Below are positions 33,164-41,369 of a DNA stretch of 50,477 nt, piece after piece. The number at the start of each line of letters is the position of its first letter. Positions within the stretch are counted from its first letter, which is position 1. The stretch lies in NCBI RefSeq assembly GCF_004348265.1, contig NZ_SMNT01000034.1, positions 1-50,477 on the forward strand, written 5' to 3'. The stretch is from Methylobacterium segetis (GTDB lineage: Bacteria > Pseudomonadota > Alphaproteobacteria > Rhizobiales > Beijerinckiaceae). The notes under the pieces were generated by a model. That model did no database searches and had not been told where the DNA came from. It saw nothing but the letters and a program-made list of their open reading frames with translations. The position numbers were made by a program, and so were the translations under genes.

Positions 33164-33732
33164 CGGGCGGGAGCCCGGGTCCGGGCCGTGTGACGCTGCG
33201 GCCGCTCGAGCGCGAGGACCTGCTCTTCGTGCATCAGCTCAACAACAACGACAGCATCATGCGCTACTGGTTCGAGGAGGCCTACGAGTCCTTCGCCGAG
33301 CTGGCGCAGCTCTACGAGCGCAACATCCACACCCAGACCGAGCGACGCTTCATCATCGCGACGGCGGCCAACGCATCCGCCGGCATGGTCGAGCTCGTCG
33401 AGATCAACCACCTGCACCGGCGCTGCGAGTTCCAGATCGCCCTGCACCCCGCCTTCCAGGGCCGAGGCTACGCGGGGCAGGCGACGCGCATCGCCATCGA
33501 TTACGCCTTCAGCGTGCTCAACATCCACAAGCTCTACCTGCACGTCGACAAGGACAATGCCCGCGCCGTGCGCATCTACGAGCGCTGCGGATTCCGCCCC
33601 GAGGGCGTGCTTCGGGACGAATTCTTCGTGAACGGGCGCTATCGCGACGCCATGCGGATGTGCCTGTTCCAGCCCGATTACCTCGCCCGGCGTGGCGGGG
33701 GCGACATCGCAGAGCCTGTCCTGAAGGCGTGA
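33160..33732 (+). CDS. speG: SpeG-like GNAT N-acetyltransferase (spermidine/polyamine)
   Basis: A 190-residue GNAT acetyltransferase. It starts VTLRPLEREDLLFVHQLNNN, with SIMRYWFEEAYESFAEL, the acetyl-CoA loop HPAFQGRGYAGQATRIAIDYAF, and LYLHVDKDNARAVRIYERCGF. The MRYWFEEPY-type region and the ELVEINHLHRRCEFQI block are typical of spermidine N1-acetyltransferase SpeG, which binds polyamines at an allosteric site. Translation is coupled to argE through the ATGA overlap. A role in polyamine acetylation is consistent with proximity to ornithine-forming ArgE, but substrate is not proven. A transcription terminator-like hairpin follows 10 bp after the stop. Confidence 0.82.
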   Translation: MTGGSPGPGRVTLRPLEREDLLFVHQLNNNDSIMRYWFEEAYESFAELAQLYERNIHTQTERRFIIATAANASAGMVELVEINHLHRRCEFQIALHPAFQGRGYAGQATRIAIDYAFSVLNIHKLYLHVDKDNARAVRIYERCGFRPEGVLRDEFFVNGRYRDAMRMCLFQPDYLARRGGGDIAEPVLKA

Positions 33733-33736
33733 CCAC

Positions 33737-33762
33737 GAAAAAGGGGCCGGCGAACCGGCCCC
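33737..33762 (-). terminator. Rho-independent terminator of the repeat-protein gene
   Basis: A perfect 8-bp stem GGGGCCGG-CGAA-CCGGCCCC (33743-33762). Read on the minus strand it is followed by TTTTTC, making a textbook terminator 25 bp beyond the stop codon of the minus-strand gene at 33788. On the plus strand the 3' flank TCCACTCGG has no T-run, so it would terminate the argE-speG transcript only weakly, if at all. Confidence 0.85.
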
Positions 33763-33787
33763 TCCACTCGGACGATGCCGCGTCAGC

Positions 33788-34894
33788 TCAGTTGCGGCCG
33801 CCGCGCTCGCCGCCCGCGCCGCGCTCGCCCCCGGCCGTGCCGCGGTTGCCGGCGTTCATGCCGCCGCGATCACCACCGCTCATCGAACCGCGCTCGCCGC
33901 CAGCGCCACGCTCGGAGCGGTCGGCACCGCCGCGATCGGCCGCGTTGCGGACGGCGGACGGGTCGCGCTCACCCTGGCGCATGTTGCCCTGCGCGTTCTC
34001 GCGCCCGCCCCGGTTCGCCTGTGCGTCGCGGTTGCCCTCGTTGCCGCGGAAGCCGCGCTCATTGCGGTCCGTGCCGCGCTCGGCGCTACGCTCCTCCGTG
34101 CGGCCGCGGCGCTCCACGGTGCTGCGGTTGCGCTCGCTGAAGGTGGCATTGACCGTGCCGCCGCGGCGCTCGCTCGTCGAGACCGTCAGGCGGCGATACT
34201 CGGGCGAGCCGTAGAGCACGCGCTGGCCGCGGACCGTGACGTAGCGGACCCGGCTCGGGCGCTCGTCGCGGATCGTCACGAGGCGGCGATACTCGGGCGA
34301 GCCGTAGATCACCCGCTGGCCCCGGATCGTGACGTAGCGGCGCGGGCCGCTCTGGCGCCGCTCGACCGTGACGAGGCGGCGATACTCGGGCGAGCCGTAG
34401 ACGACGCGGCGGCCGCCGATGAACACGAAACGGCCCTCGCGGCGGAAGCCGCCCGAGACGCGCTCGGACCGCACGTCGGTGCGGTCGGTGCGCCGGCTCT
34501 CGGTCACGCGGTCGCGGCGGCTCTCACGGATGTCGCCGCGCTCGCTCCCGCGCTCCGCCCGGGCCGAGCGCTCACCACGGTCCTCGCCGCGCGCGCCGTC
34601 CCGGCGCTCGGCGCGATCCATGCCGCCCTGACGGTCGCCGCGATCGGCGCCTTCGCGGCCGGCGTTGCGGGCCTGCTGACCGCCCTCGCGCTGGCCGCCG
34701 GACTCGCGCTGCGCGGATTGCTCGCGCTGACCGCCCATCTCGGAACCGCGGGCGCCGCCGCGCTCGGCCGACATCCCGGACCGTGCCGCACCGGCGTTGC
34801 CGCCCGCGCCCTTGTCCATGGTACCGGCCGCATTCTGCGCGTAGACGGACGTGCTGAACAGCAGAGCCGCCAGACCGACTGCAAACTTCTTCAT
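33788..34894 (-). CDS. Exported Arg/Gly/Glu-rich protein with three 31-residue YGSPEYRRL repeats
   Basis: A 368-residue secreted protein that I do not recognise. Residues 1-19 (MKKFAVGLAALLFSTSVYA) are a clear signal peptide. Residues 20-150 and 245-368 are highly charged low-complexity sequence rich in Arg, Gly, Glu, Asp, Ser and Gln, nearly balanced in charge. Between them lie three repeats at 155-177, 186-208 and 217-239: R-Y/F-V-T-I/V-R-G-Q-R-V-x-YGSPEYRRL. The period is exactly 31 residues (93 bp in the DNA). There are no cysteines. The start has GGAGG nine bases upstream. It stands alone with its own terminator and a possible stress-type promoter. A disordered, protective or surface-coating role is only a guess. 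Confidence 0.78.
   Translation of the reverse strand: MKKFAVGLAALLFSTSVYAQNAAGTMDKGAGGNAGAARSGMSAERGGARGSEMGGQREQSAQRESGGQREGGQQARNAGREGADRGDRQGGMDRAERRDGARGEDRGERSARAERGSERGDIRESRRDRVTESRRTDRTDVRSERVSGGFRREGRFVFIGGRRVVYGSPEYRRLVTVERRQSGPRRYVTIRGQRVIYGSPEYRRLVTIRDERPSRVRYVTVRGQRVLYGSPEYRRLTVSTSERRGGTVNATFSERNRSTVERRGRTEERSAERGTDRNERGFRGNEGNRDAQANRGGRENAQGNMRQGERDPSAVRNAADRGGADRSERGAGGERGSMSGGDRGGMNAGNRGTAGGERGAGGERGGRN
34187..34402 (-). repeat. Three in-frame 93-bp tandem repeats inside the exported protein gene
   Basis: The plus strand carries AGGCGGCGATACTCGGGCGA starting at 34188, 34281 and 34374, each followed by GCCGTAG and then a more variable ~60-bp remainder. The exact 93-bp spacing keeps the frame and encodes the YGSPEYRRL units. 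The core is identical at DNA level in all three, which implies recent duplication or ongoing homogenisation. Confidence 0.85.
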
Positions 34895-34925
34895 AGCGTA
34901 ACCTCCGTGACTTTTGACGCTTCGA

Positions 34926-34950
34926 AACGCGTCTCGTCGCGAAAGGGTTC
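34926..34950 (-). promoter_or_regulatory. Candidate EcfG-type (general stress) promoter of the repeat-protein gene
   Basis: Minus strand TGAAC-N17-CGTT, against the alphaproteobacterial EcfG consensus GGAAC-N16/17-CGTT: one mismatch in the -35, exact -10 core and allowed spacing. It lies 32-56 bp before the start codon. Short ECF-type motifs occur by chance, so this is tentative. Confidence 0.35.
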
Positions 34951-35040
34951 AATCGAAGGTTGGCAGCTTTCGTTGGCGAATCATCTGGGCTGAGCTTGGC
35001 CGTAACGGCGGTTCAGCTTGGCCGTGGCGCTGGGGATCGC

Positions 35041-36054
35041 CTAGTGCTTGGCCGCGATCTCGGCCTCGACCTCGGTCGGGTCGAGGTCGTAGCGCCGCGA
35101 GCAGAACTCGCAGGTGATCCCGATGCGGCCGTCATCCGCCACCATGGCCTGCCGGTCTTCCGGAGAGAACGAGCGGATCATCCCCATCACCCGCTCCGGC
35201 GAGCAGCGGCACTGCTCGGAGACGCCCTGCGCCTCGAACACGCGCACGCCGCGCTCGTGGAACAGGCGGTAGAGCAGGCGCTCCGAGGAGACCGCCGGGT
35301 CCACAAGCTCGTGGTCCTGGATCGTGCCGACGAGGGAGCGTGCTTCGACCCAGGCGTCGTCCTCCGGCGCGCGGGCAGCGTCGAGATGGGCATGGCCCTC
35401 CGGAATGTCGCCCGGCGGCAGGTCGGCGAGGCGGGCCCGGTCGGTCGATTGCGGCAGGAACTGCACGAGGAGGCCGCCCGCCCGGTAGCGGGCCTCGCCG
35501 TCCTCGAACGCCTCGGCCACGGCGAGCCTCACCTGCGTCGGGATCTGCTCCGACTGGCGGAAATACTGGTGGGCTGCCTCCTCGAAGCTCTGGCCCTCAA
35601 GCGCCACGACGCCCTGATAGCGGCTCGCGGCCGAGCCCTGGTCGATCGTCATGGCGAGGTGCCCGTCGCCGACGAGATCGGCTGTCTTGAGAGGCCCCGA
35701 GCCCAGGGCCGCGACGCGCTCCGCGTCGAAGCGGGCGGTGGCGCGGACGCGGTCCGGCGCTTCGAAATCCACCACGATCATCTCGACCGGGCCGCTCGTC
35801 TTGGTCTGGAGCTGGAAGCGGCCCTCGAACTTGAGGGACGAGCCCAGCAGCACGGTCAGCGCCGCCGCCTCGCCCAGGAGGCGCGCCACCGGGTCCGGAT
35901 AGCCGTGGCGGCGCAGGATCGTGTCGATCGAGGGTCCGAGCCGCACGGCGCGCCCGCGCACGTCGAGGGCCTCGACGGAGAAGGGCAGCACGGCATCGTC
36001 GTGGCCCTCGCGGCCGTCGGCGGGGGTGGGGGACATTTCGGCTCCTGCGGTCAT
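35041..36054 (-). CDS. hslO: Redox-regulated holdase chaperone Hsp33
   Basis: A 337-residue cytoplasmic chaperone activated by oxidation. The N-terminal Hsp33 fold shows FSVEALDVRGRAVRLGPSIDTILRRHGYP, LLGEAAALTVLLGSSLKFEGRFQLQTKTSGPV and YQGVVALEGQSFEEAAHQYFRQSEQIPT. The C-terminal redox switch is CRC (SEQCRCSPERV) and CEFC (GITCEFCSRRYDLDP), the CxC...CxxC zinc-binding set. I chose the ATG at 36054 (preceded by GGAGAGG); a second ATG six codons on, after AGGAG, is equally possible. The gene stands between the repeat-protein gene and argF and appears to be transcribed separately. Confidence 0.95.
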   Translation of the reverse strand: MTAGAEMSPTPADGREGHDDAVLPFSVEALDVRGRAVRLGPSIDTILRRHGYPDPVARLLGEAAALTVLLGSSLKFEGRFQLQTKTSGPVEMIVVDFEAPDRVRATARFDAERVAALGSGPLKTADLVGDGHLAMTIDQGSAASRYQGVVALEGQSFEEAAHQYFRQSEQIPTQVRLAVAEAFEDGEARYRAGGLLVQFLPQSTDRARLADLPPGDIPEGHAHLDAARAPEDDAWVEARSLVGTIQDHELVDPAVSSERLLYRLFHERGVRVFEAQGVSEQCRCSPERVMGMIRSFSPEDRQAMVADDGRIGITCEFCSRRYDLDPTEVEAEIAAKH

Positions 36055-36123
36055 CGCCTCTCCGCTCCGTGTCGATCCTGGCGCTACCATCCCCGCATCG
36101 CACGCAAGACGGGCACGGCTCCG

Positions 36124-36141
36124 CTCTCCCGCACGGGAGAG
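36124..36141. repeat. Extragenic palindrome CTCTCCCG-CA-CGGGAGAG
   Basis: An 18-bp perfect inverted repeat with 8-bp arms in the spacer between argF and hslO. It is the cleanest copy of the dispersed palindrome family in this window; GGGGCGCC follows, similar to GAGAGGCGCC after the copy at 40022. Confidence 0.6.
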
Positions 36142-36210
36142 GGGCGCCGCCGCGCCACCCGCGACCGGTTCGGCCGCGCATCGTCGAGTTCATCGCCTGC
36201 TGGGGGAGAG

Positions 36211-36264
36211 CGTGAACGCTCAGAACCCCATATGGGGCTTCGGCAATCGCCCCGCGAGGGGGGA
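36211..36264 (-). terminator. Hairpin cluster downstream of argF, possible termination region
   Basis: Three small hairpins stand in a row: CCCC-N4-GGGG (36250-36261), the palindrome CCCCATATGGGG (36226-36237) and GAGCGT-TC-ACGCTC on the minus strand (about 36208-36221). They begin just after the argF stop. No long T-run follows, so intrinsic termination is uncertain; RNA 3'-end protection is another possibility. Confidence 0.35.
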
Positions 36265-36267
36265 TCG

Positions 36268-37251
36268 TCAGAGCCCGTTCGCCCCGAAGCACCAGGCCAG
36301 GATGCCCTTCTGGGCGTGGAGGCGGTTCTCGGCCTCGTCGAAGACCACGGATTGCGGGCCGTCGATCACCTCGGCCGTGACCTCCTCCTCCCGGTGGGCC
36401 GGCAGGCAGTGCATGAAGACCGCGTCCTTGGCGGCAGCCGCCATCAGCTTGGCGTTCACTTGGTAGGGGCCGAGCAGGTTGTGGCGGTGGTTGTCGTCAT
36501 CGTCGCCCATCGAGACCCAGCAATCGGTGACGACGCAATCCGCGCCGTCGACGGCCGCGAACGGGTCGGTGGTGACGTTGATCTTCGCCCCCTGCTCCTT
36601 CGCCCAGGCGATCAGCGCGGGCGGGGCCGACAGTTCCGGGGGCGCGGCGATGTTGAGGGTGAAGTCGAGGCGGGCGGCGGCGTGGGCCCAGCTCGCCAGC
36701 ACGTTGTTGGCATCCCCCGACCACGCGACCGTGCGGCCGCGGATCGGCCCGCGATGCTCCTCGAAGGTGAGCACGTCCGCCATGATCTGGCAGGGATGCG
36801 AGACCTTGGTGAGCGCGTTGATCACCGGCACGCTGGCGGATTCGGCGAGTTCGAGCATCAGCCCGTGGTCGAGGATACGGATCATGATCGCGTCGACGAA
36901 GCGGGAGAGCACCTGGGCGGTGTCGCCCACGGTCTCGCCGCGGCCGAGCTGCATCTCGCCGCCCGTCAGCATCAGGGTCTCGCCGCCGAGCTCGCGCATG
37001 GCCACGTCGAAGGAGACGCGGGTGCGGGTGGAGGGCCGGTCGAACACCATCGCCAGGGTCTTGCCGGCGAGCGGCCGCTCGGCCGGCGGCTCGCCTCGGC
37101 GGCGGCGGCTCTTGATGGCGGCGGCCGCGTCGAGGATCGCGCGCAGTTCCGCGCCGGAGAAATCCTTGAGGTCGAGGAAGTGGCGGGGGCCGGCGGCCTG
37201 GGGCCGGGGCTCGCTGGGGACCTTCGCGGTCCCGTTCGTCTGGGCGTTCAT
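36268..37251 (-). CDS. argF: Ornithine carbamoyltransferase
   Basis: A 327-residue cytoplasmic enzyme condensing ornithine and carbamoyl phosphate to citrulline. After a 22-residue polar leader comes [18 protein letters not shown], then the carbamoyl-phosphate motif STRTR (residues 74-78) in [50 protein letters not shown], and the ornithine-binding [21 protein letters not shown] holds the ornithine-contacting region. Length is slightly above the family's ~305-310 because of the leader. It follows argD by 42 bp on the same strand, probably as one operon. Confidence 0.96.
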   Translation of the reverse strand: MNAQTNGTAKVPSEPRPQAAGPRHFLDLKDFSGAELRAILDAAAAIKSRRRRGEPPAERPLAGKTLAMVFDRPSTRTRVSFDVAMRELGGETLMLTGGEMQLGRGETVGDTAQVLSRFVDAIMIRILDHGLMLELAESASVPVINALTKVSHPCQIMADVLTFEEHRGPIRGRTVAWSGDANNVLASWAHAAARLDFTLNIAAPPELSAPPALIAWAKEQGAKINVTTDPFAAVDGADCVVTDCWVSMGDDDDNHRHNLLGPYQVNAKLMAAAAKDAVFMHCLPAHREEEVTAEVIDGPQSVVFDEAENRLHAQKGILAWCFGANGL

Positions 37252-37293
37252 CTCGGTCGATCTTTGAGAACAGGTGATCCGGGGGCGGCGCGC

Positions 37294-38499
37294 CTACTCG
37301 GCCGCCCCGCGCAGAGGGGTGTCCTTGGGGTGGTCCAGGGAAGAGGCCGCCGCCTCCAGGCGCTCGACCGCGGCCGTGACGTCGGCCTCGCCCACGATGA
37401 GCGGAGGCAGGAGGCGGACCACGTTGTCGCCGGCCGGGATGACGAGGAGGTGCTCGGCCCGGGCCGCCGCGGTGAAATCGGTGTTCGGCACGCCGAGCTT
37501 GAGGCCCAGCATCAGGCCCTCGCCGCGGATCTCCTGGATCACCTGCGGGTACCGGTCCTTCAGCGCGGCGAGCCTCTGCTTGAGCAGGAGGCCGATGCGG
37601 CGGACGTGATCCAGGAAGCCGTCGGCCAGCACCACGTCGAGGACGGCGTTGCCGACCGCCATGGCGAGGGGGTTCCCGCCGAAGGTGGTGCCGTGAGTGC
37701 CCGCCGTCATGCCACGGGCCGCCTCGCGCGTGGCAAGGCAGACGCCGAGCGGAAAGCCTCCGCCGATGCCCTTGGCCGCGCTCATGATGTCGGGGGCGAT
37801 CCCCGACCACTCGTGGGCGAACAGCTTGCCGGTGCGCCCGACGCCGGTCTGCACCTCGTCCATGATGAGAAGGAGTCCCCGTGCGTCGCAGATCTCGCGC
37901 AGCCGGCGCAGGTCCGCGTGCGGGATCACCCGCAGGCCGCCCTCACCCTGGATGGGCTCGATCATCAGGGCGGCGGTCTCCGGCGTGATCGCGGCCTCGA
38001 GCGCCGCGAGATCGCCGGTCGGCACCTGATCGAAGCCCTCGACCTTGGGGCCGAAGCCCTCGATGTACTTGGCCTGTCCGCCCGCGGCGATGGTGGCCAG
38101 CGTCCGGCCGTGGAAGGCGCCCTCGAAGGTGATGATGCGGTACCGCTCCGGGTGGCCGCCCGCCGCGTGGTACTTGCGCGCCATCTTGATGGCGGCCTCG
38201 TTCGCTTCCGCACCGGAATTGGCGAAGAAGGCGACATCCGCGAAAGTGGCGTCGACGAGGCGCTGGCCCAGACGCTCGCCCTCCGGGATCTCGAACAGGT
38301 TCGAGGTGTGCCAGAGCTTGCCCGCCTGCTCGGTGAGCGCGGCGACGAGGTGGGGGTGGGCGTGGCCCAGCGCGTTGACGGCGATGCCGGCGCCGAAATC
38401 GAGGTATCGCTCGCCCCCGCGCGCCACGAGCCATGCCCCCTCGCCGCGCTCGAACGCGATGGGGGCCCGGGCATAGGTCGGCAGAAGGGCGGAGGTCAC
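37294..38499 (-). CDS. argD: Acetylornithine aminotransferase
   Basis: A 401-residue class III PLP-dependent transaminase of arginine biosynthesis. Evidence: [19 protein letters not shown] at the start, [54 protein letters not shown] and [17 protein letters not shown] containing the PLP lysine, with [13 protein letters not shown] after it. I set the start at the GTG giving [16 protein letters not shown] lies seven bases upstream and the alignment then begins as in other ArgD proteins. It leads the argD-argF operon. The ~95-base leader starts with a strong hairpin described separately. Confidence 0.93.
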   Translation of the reverse strand: MTSALLPTYARAPIAFERGEGAWLVARGGERYLDFGAGIAVNALGHAHPHLVAALTEQAGKLWHTSNLFEIPEGERLGQRLVDATFADVAFFANSGAEANEAAIKMARKYHAAGGHPERYRIITFEGAFHGRTLATIAAGGQAKYIEGFGPKVEGFDQVPTGDLAALEAAITPETAALMIEPIQGEGGLRVIPHADLRRLREICDARGLLLIMDEVQTGVGRTGKLFAHEWSGIAPDIMSAAKGIGGGFPLGVCLATREAARGMTAGTHGTTFGGNPLAMAVGNAVLDVVLADGFLDHVRRIGLLLKQRLAALKDRYPQVIQEIRGEGLMLGLKLGVPNTDFTAAARAEHLLVIPAGDNVVRLLPPLIVGEADVTAAVERLEAAASSLDHPKDTPLRGAAE

Positions 38500-38569
38500 G
38501 TTCCCGTCTCCGTGTCTGGCCTTGGGTCGGGTCGTCGGCGAGCCGCCTCGCGACACGCCCGAAATGAAA

Positions 38570-38594
38570 GTGCCGCCTCGTCGGGGGGCGGCAC
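38570..38594 (-). promoter_or_regulatory. Stem-loop at the predicted 5' end of the argD-argF mRNA
   Basis: On the minus strand GTGCCGCC (38587-38594) pairs perfectly with GGCGGCAC (38570-38577) around a 9-base loop, and CTTTCATTTC follows. The argD promoter predicts a transcript beginning at about this first base. It could stabilise the 5' end or act as an early attenuator; the T-run (TTTCATTT) is interrupted. Confidence 0.5.
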
Positions 38595-38601
38595 GCGCGC
38601 G

Positions 38602-38630
38602 ATTACTATGAAAGCGGCCCCGTCTGTCAA
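38602..38630 (-). promoter_or_regulatory. Sigma-70-type promoter of argD-argF
   Basis: On the minus strand a perfect -35 TTGACA (38625-38630) is followed after exactly 17 bp by AGTAAT (38602-38607), a 4/6 match to TATAAT including the essential final A and T. The spacing is ideal and the position, about 100 bp before argD, is sensible. Confidence 0.6.
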
Positions 38631-38770
38631 TCACAGGGCGGGTTCACGGAAGCGACATGCCTCAAACTTAGGCTGCGCCGGGCGACCCGGGAGGCGCCGC
38701 CCTTGCGCGCGGGGGCGCGCCTGTGCTGTGAGCCGGAGCGGCAGCCATGCCGCCACGCGGGAGGAAGCAC

Positions 38771-39244
38771 ATGAGTTCGGTGAAGGAACGTCTGGAGCGC
38801 TTGGGCCTCACCCTGCCGAAGGCCGCGGCGCCTGTCGCGAACTACGTGCCCTTCGTGCGCACGGGCAACCTCGTCGTCATCTCGGGCCAGATCTGCTTCG
38901 GGCCGGACGGCAAGCTCGCCCCCGACCATGTGGGCAAGCTCGGCGCGGAGGTCTCGGCCGAGGCCGGGATCGCCGCGGCCCGCCTCTGCGCCCTCAACGT
39001 GCTGGCGCAGCTCGAGGCGGCGGTGGGCGACCTCGACCACGCGGTCGCCCGCTGCGTGCGGCTCGGCGGTTTCATCAACGCGGTGCCGAGCTTCTCCGGC
39101 CTCGCCCCGATCATGAATGGGGCCTCGGACCTGATGGTGGAGGTGCTGGGCGACCGCGGACGCCACGCCCGCTCGACGGTGGGCGTTGCCGAATTGCCCC
39201 TCGACGCGGCGGTCGAGGTCGAGGCGATGTTCGAGGTCGCCTGA
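38771..39244 (+). CDS. RidA/YjgF-family protein (longer YjgH-like subgroup)
   Basis: A 157-residue RidA-superfamily protein. The N-terminus SSVKERLERLGLTLPKAAAPVANYVPFVRTGNLVVISGQIC and the GRHARSTVGVAELPLDAAVEVEAMFEV ending are typical; the RSTVG arginine corresponds to the carboxylate-binding Arg of imine-hydrolysing RidA. At 157 residues it belongs to the longer subgroup with an N-terminal helix rather than the ~128-residue RidA. Deaminase activity on enamine/imine intermediates is known for archetypal RidA but not always for this subgroup. AGGA lies upstream of the ATG. The glycerophosphodiesterase starts at the very next base after its stop. Confidence 0.9.
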   Translation: MSSVKERLERLGLTLPKAAAPVANYVPFVRTGNLVVISGQICFGPDGKLAPDHVGKLGAEVSAEAGIAAARLCALNVLAQLEAAVGDLDHAVARCVRLGGFINAVPSFSGLAPIMNGASDLMVEVLGDRGRHARSTVGVAELPLDAAVEVEAMFEVA

Positions 39245-39997
39245 GTGACGCCGAACGCTCCCGCCTGGCTGACGGCGCGCCCGATCGCACACCGGGGCCT
39301 GCACGGCCGGGCGGAGGGCGTCCCCGAGAACACGGTCGCGGCGGCCCGCGCCGCGATCGCGGGGGGCTACGCGATCGAGTGCGACGTGCAGCCGAGCGCG
39401 GATGGCGAAGCGATGGTGTTCCACGACGCCGCGCTCGGCCGCCTCACAGAGGCCACGCACCCCATCGCCTCGCGCCCCGCGGCGGAACTCGGGACGCTGA
39501 CGGTCGCCGGCACGCCTGAGCGCATCCCGACGCTGGCGCAATTCCTGGCCGAGATCGCCGGCCGGGTTCCCCTCATCGTCGAGATCAAGTCGGTCTATTC
39601 CGGCGACCTGACGCTGACCCGGCGCGTCGTCGAGACGGTCTCGGGCTACGACGGGCCCGTGGCGCTGAAATCCTTCGATCCCGGGATCGTCGCGGCCTTG
39701 CGGGAGCTGGCCCCGACGATCCCCCGCGGCATCGTCGCCGAGACGACGCAGGACGACCCGGCCTACGGCCCGATGTCCGACAGGCTGCGCCGCTCCCTCT
39801 CGAACCTGCTGCATTTCGACGAGACGCGGCCGGACTTCCTGTCCTGGCGGGTCGACGACCTCCCCTGCGCGCCGACCTACCTGTCCCGCCTCCTCGGAGG
39901 GCGGCCGGTGATGACCTGGACGGTCCGCACCGACGATCAGCGCCGCCGCGCGCGCGAGCACGCCGACCAGATGGTGTTCGAGGGCTTCCGGCCCTGA
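39245..39997 (+). CDS. Glycerophosphodiester phosphodiesterase
   Basis: A 250-residue GDPD-family TIM-barrel enzyme. Active-site residues: His16 and Arg17 in PIAHRGLHG, Glu45 and Asp47 in AIECDVQPSADG, and His60 in MVFHDAAL, with IVEIKSVYSG later. It would cleave glycerophosphodiesters (from phospholipid turnover) to glycerol-3-phosphate and an alcohol. No signal peptide is visible, so a cytoplasmic location is expected. Start GTG, with zero spacing from the upstream RidA-like gene, implying coupled translation. GDPD enzymes of this size also include lysophospholipase-D-like forms. Confidence 0.9.
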   Translation: MTPNAPAWLTARPIAHRGLHGRAEGVPENTVAAARAAIAGGYAIECDVQPSADGEAMVFHDAALGRLTEATHPIASRPAAELGTLTVAGTPERIPTLAQFLAEIAGRVPLIVEIKSVYSGDLTLTRRVVETVSGYDGPVALKSFDPGIVAALRELAPTIPRGIVAETTQDDPAYGPMSDRLRRSLSNLLHFDETRPDFLSWRVDDLPCAPTYLSRLLGGRPVMTWTVRTDDQRRRAREHADQMVFEGFRP

Positions 39998-40021
39998 GGC
40001 CGGACGAGGCGCGACGCACGC

Positions 40022-40048
40022 CCTCTCCCGCTCGGGATTGGTGAGAGG
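40022..40048. repeat. Extragenic palindrome CCTCTC...GAGAGG with CCCG-CT-CGGG core
   Basis: Between the phosphodiesterase and the FemAB-like gene. Outer arms CCTCTC/GAGAGG enclose an inner CCCGCTCGGG; GCGCC follows. Same family as the copies at 36124 and 44738, with an insertion of ATTGGT on one side. Confidence 0.5.
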
Positions 40049-40130
40049 CGCCAGGATCGCGGAAGACCTGCGACCTCGCCTCCCCGCCCCTCCGCTTGCC
40101 CACCCTTCCCGCGTGGCTAGATTGGCTCGC

Positions 40131-41369
40131 ATGGACGAACGCGGGAGTGCGGCCGAGGCCGCTGCGGCGGAGCTTCGGGTTCGCGCGGTCACCGGCCTCG
40201 GGGAGATCGGGGCCGCCGCGTGGGATGCCTGCGCCACCTCGGCCGAGACGCTCTCGGCCGGCGACGAGACCTTCAACCCCTTCGTCTCGCACGCCTTCCT
40301 GTCGGCGCTCGAGGATTCGGGCTGCGTCTCCCGCCGCAGCGGCTGGCTGCCGCTGCACGTGGCGGTGGAGCGGGGCGAGCGCCTGATCGGCGTCGCGCCC
40401 TGCTACCTGAAGTCCCATTCTCAGGGCGAGTACGTGTTCGACCACGGCTGGGCGGACGCCTACGAGCGGGCGGGCGGCAGCTATTATCCGAAGCTGCAGG
40501 TGAGCGTGCCGTTCACCCCCGTCACCGGCCCGCGCTTCCTGATCGCGCCGGGCGAGGACCCGGACGTCGCCGTCTCCGGTCTCGTCGCCGGCCTGCGGGC
40601 CCTGCGTGCCGAGGCGCAGGCCTCCTCGATCCACGTCACCGTTATGCGCGCGCGCGAGTGGGAGCAGGCCGGGGCGCTCGGCTTCCTGCAGCGGACCGAC
40701 CAGCAGTTCCACTGGGAGAACAGGGACTACGCGAGCTTCGAGGACTTCCTCGCCGCGCTCGCCTCCCGCAAGCGAAAGGCGATCCGGCGCGAGCGCAGGG
40801 AGGCCGTGTCGGCCGGCGTCACGATCGAGCACCTGACCGGCTCGGACCTCAAGGAGGCCCACTGGGACGCCTTCTTCCAGTTCTACATGGACACGGGGAG
40901 CCGGAAATGGGGCCGGCCCTACCTGAACAGGCGCTTCTTCTCGCTCCTGTCCGAGCGCATGGCCGACCGGGTCCTCCTGATCCTCGCTTCCCGCGCGGGG
41001 CGGCCGATCGCCGGCGCCCTCAATCTCATCGGCGACGCCGCCCTCTACGGGCGCAACTGGGGTTGCACCGAGGACCATCCGTTCCTGCACTTCGAGGTCT
41101 GCTATTATCAGGCGATCGACTTCGCGATTCAGCGTGGGCTCAAGCGCGTCGAGGCCGGCGCCCAGGGCGAGCACAAGCTCGCGCGGGGCTACCGCCCGGT
41201 GCTGATGCACTCGGCCCACGACATCGCCGACCCGGCCCTGCGCCGGGCGGTGGCCGATTACCTGAGGCGCGAGCGCGCCCACGTCGAGGAGGCCGTGGAC
41301 GCCCTCGACACCCTGACGCCGTTCCGCCGCGCCTGCGGGCAGGAGGCCGGAGAGGAGACCGGAGAATGA
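40131..41369 (+). CDS. FemAB-like/GNAT family protein (DUF482-type, 'peptidoglycan biosynthesis')
   Basis: A 412-residue protein matching the PF04339-type FemAB_like family. Indicators: FNPFVSHAFLSALEDSGCV, GVAPCYLKSHSQGEYVFDHGWADAYERAGGSYYPKLQVSVPFTPVTGPRF in register, LASRKRKAIRRERREA, FYMDTGSRKWGRPYLNRRFF, GRNWGCTEDHPFLHFEVCYYQAIDFAI and EAGAQGEHKLARGYRP. These are conserved blocks of the family; the C-terminal half is GNAT-fold. Members are thought to transfer aminoacyl or acyl groups, but substrates are mostly unknown. Its stop overlaps the M20 hydrolase start (ATGA), suggesting a joined task, for example an acyl-transfer/deacylation pair. Confidence 0.85.
   Translation: MDERGSAAEAAAAELRVRAVTGLGEIGAAAWDACATSAETLSAGDETFNPFVSHAFLSALEDSGCVSRRSGWLPLHVAVERGERLIGVAPCYLKSHSQGEYVFDHGWADAYERAGGSYYPKLQVSVPFTPVTGPRFLIAPGEDPDVAVSGLVAGLRALRAEAQASSIHVTVMRAREWEQAGALGFLQRTDQQFHWENRDYASFEDFLAALASRKRKAIRRERREAVSAGVTIEHLTGSDLKEAHWDAFFQFYMDTGSRKWGRPYLNRRFFSLLSERMADRVLLILASRAGRPIAGALNLIGDAALYGRNWGCTEDHPFLHFEVCYYQAIDFAIQRGLKRVEAGAQGEHKLARGYRPVLMHSAHDIADPALRRAVADYLRRERAHVEEAVDALDTLTPFRRACGQEAGEETGE

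Noticed and set aside
34960..39519. 1519-codon plus-strand frame across hslO, argF and argD
   Set aside because: Antisense shadow; the minus strand has three recognisable enzymes with good start sites.
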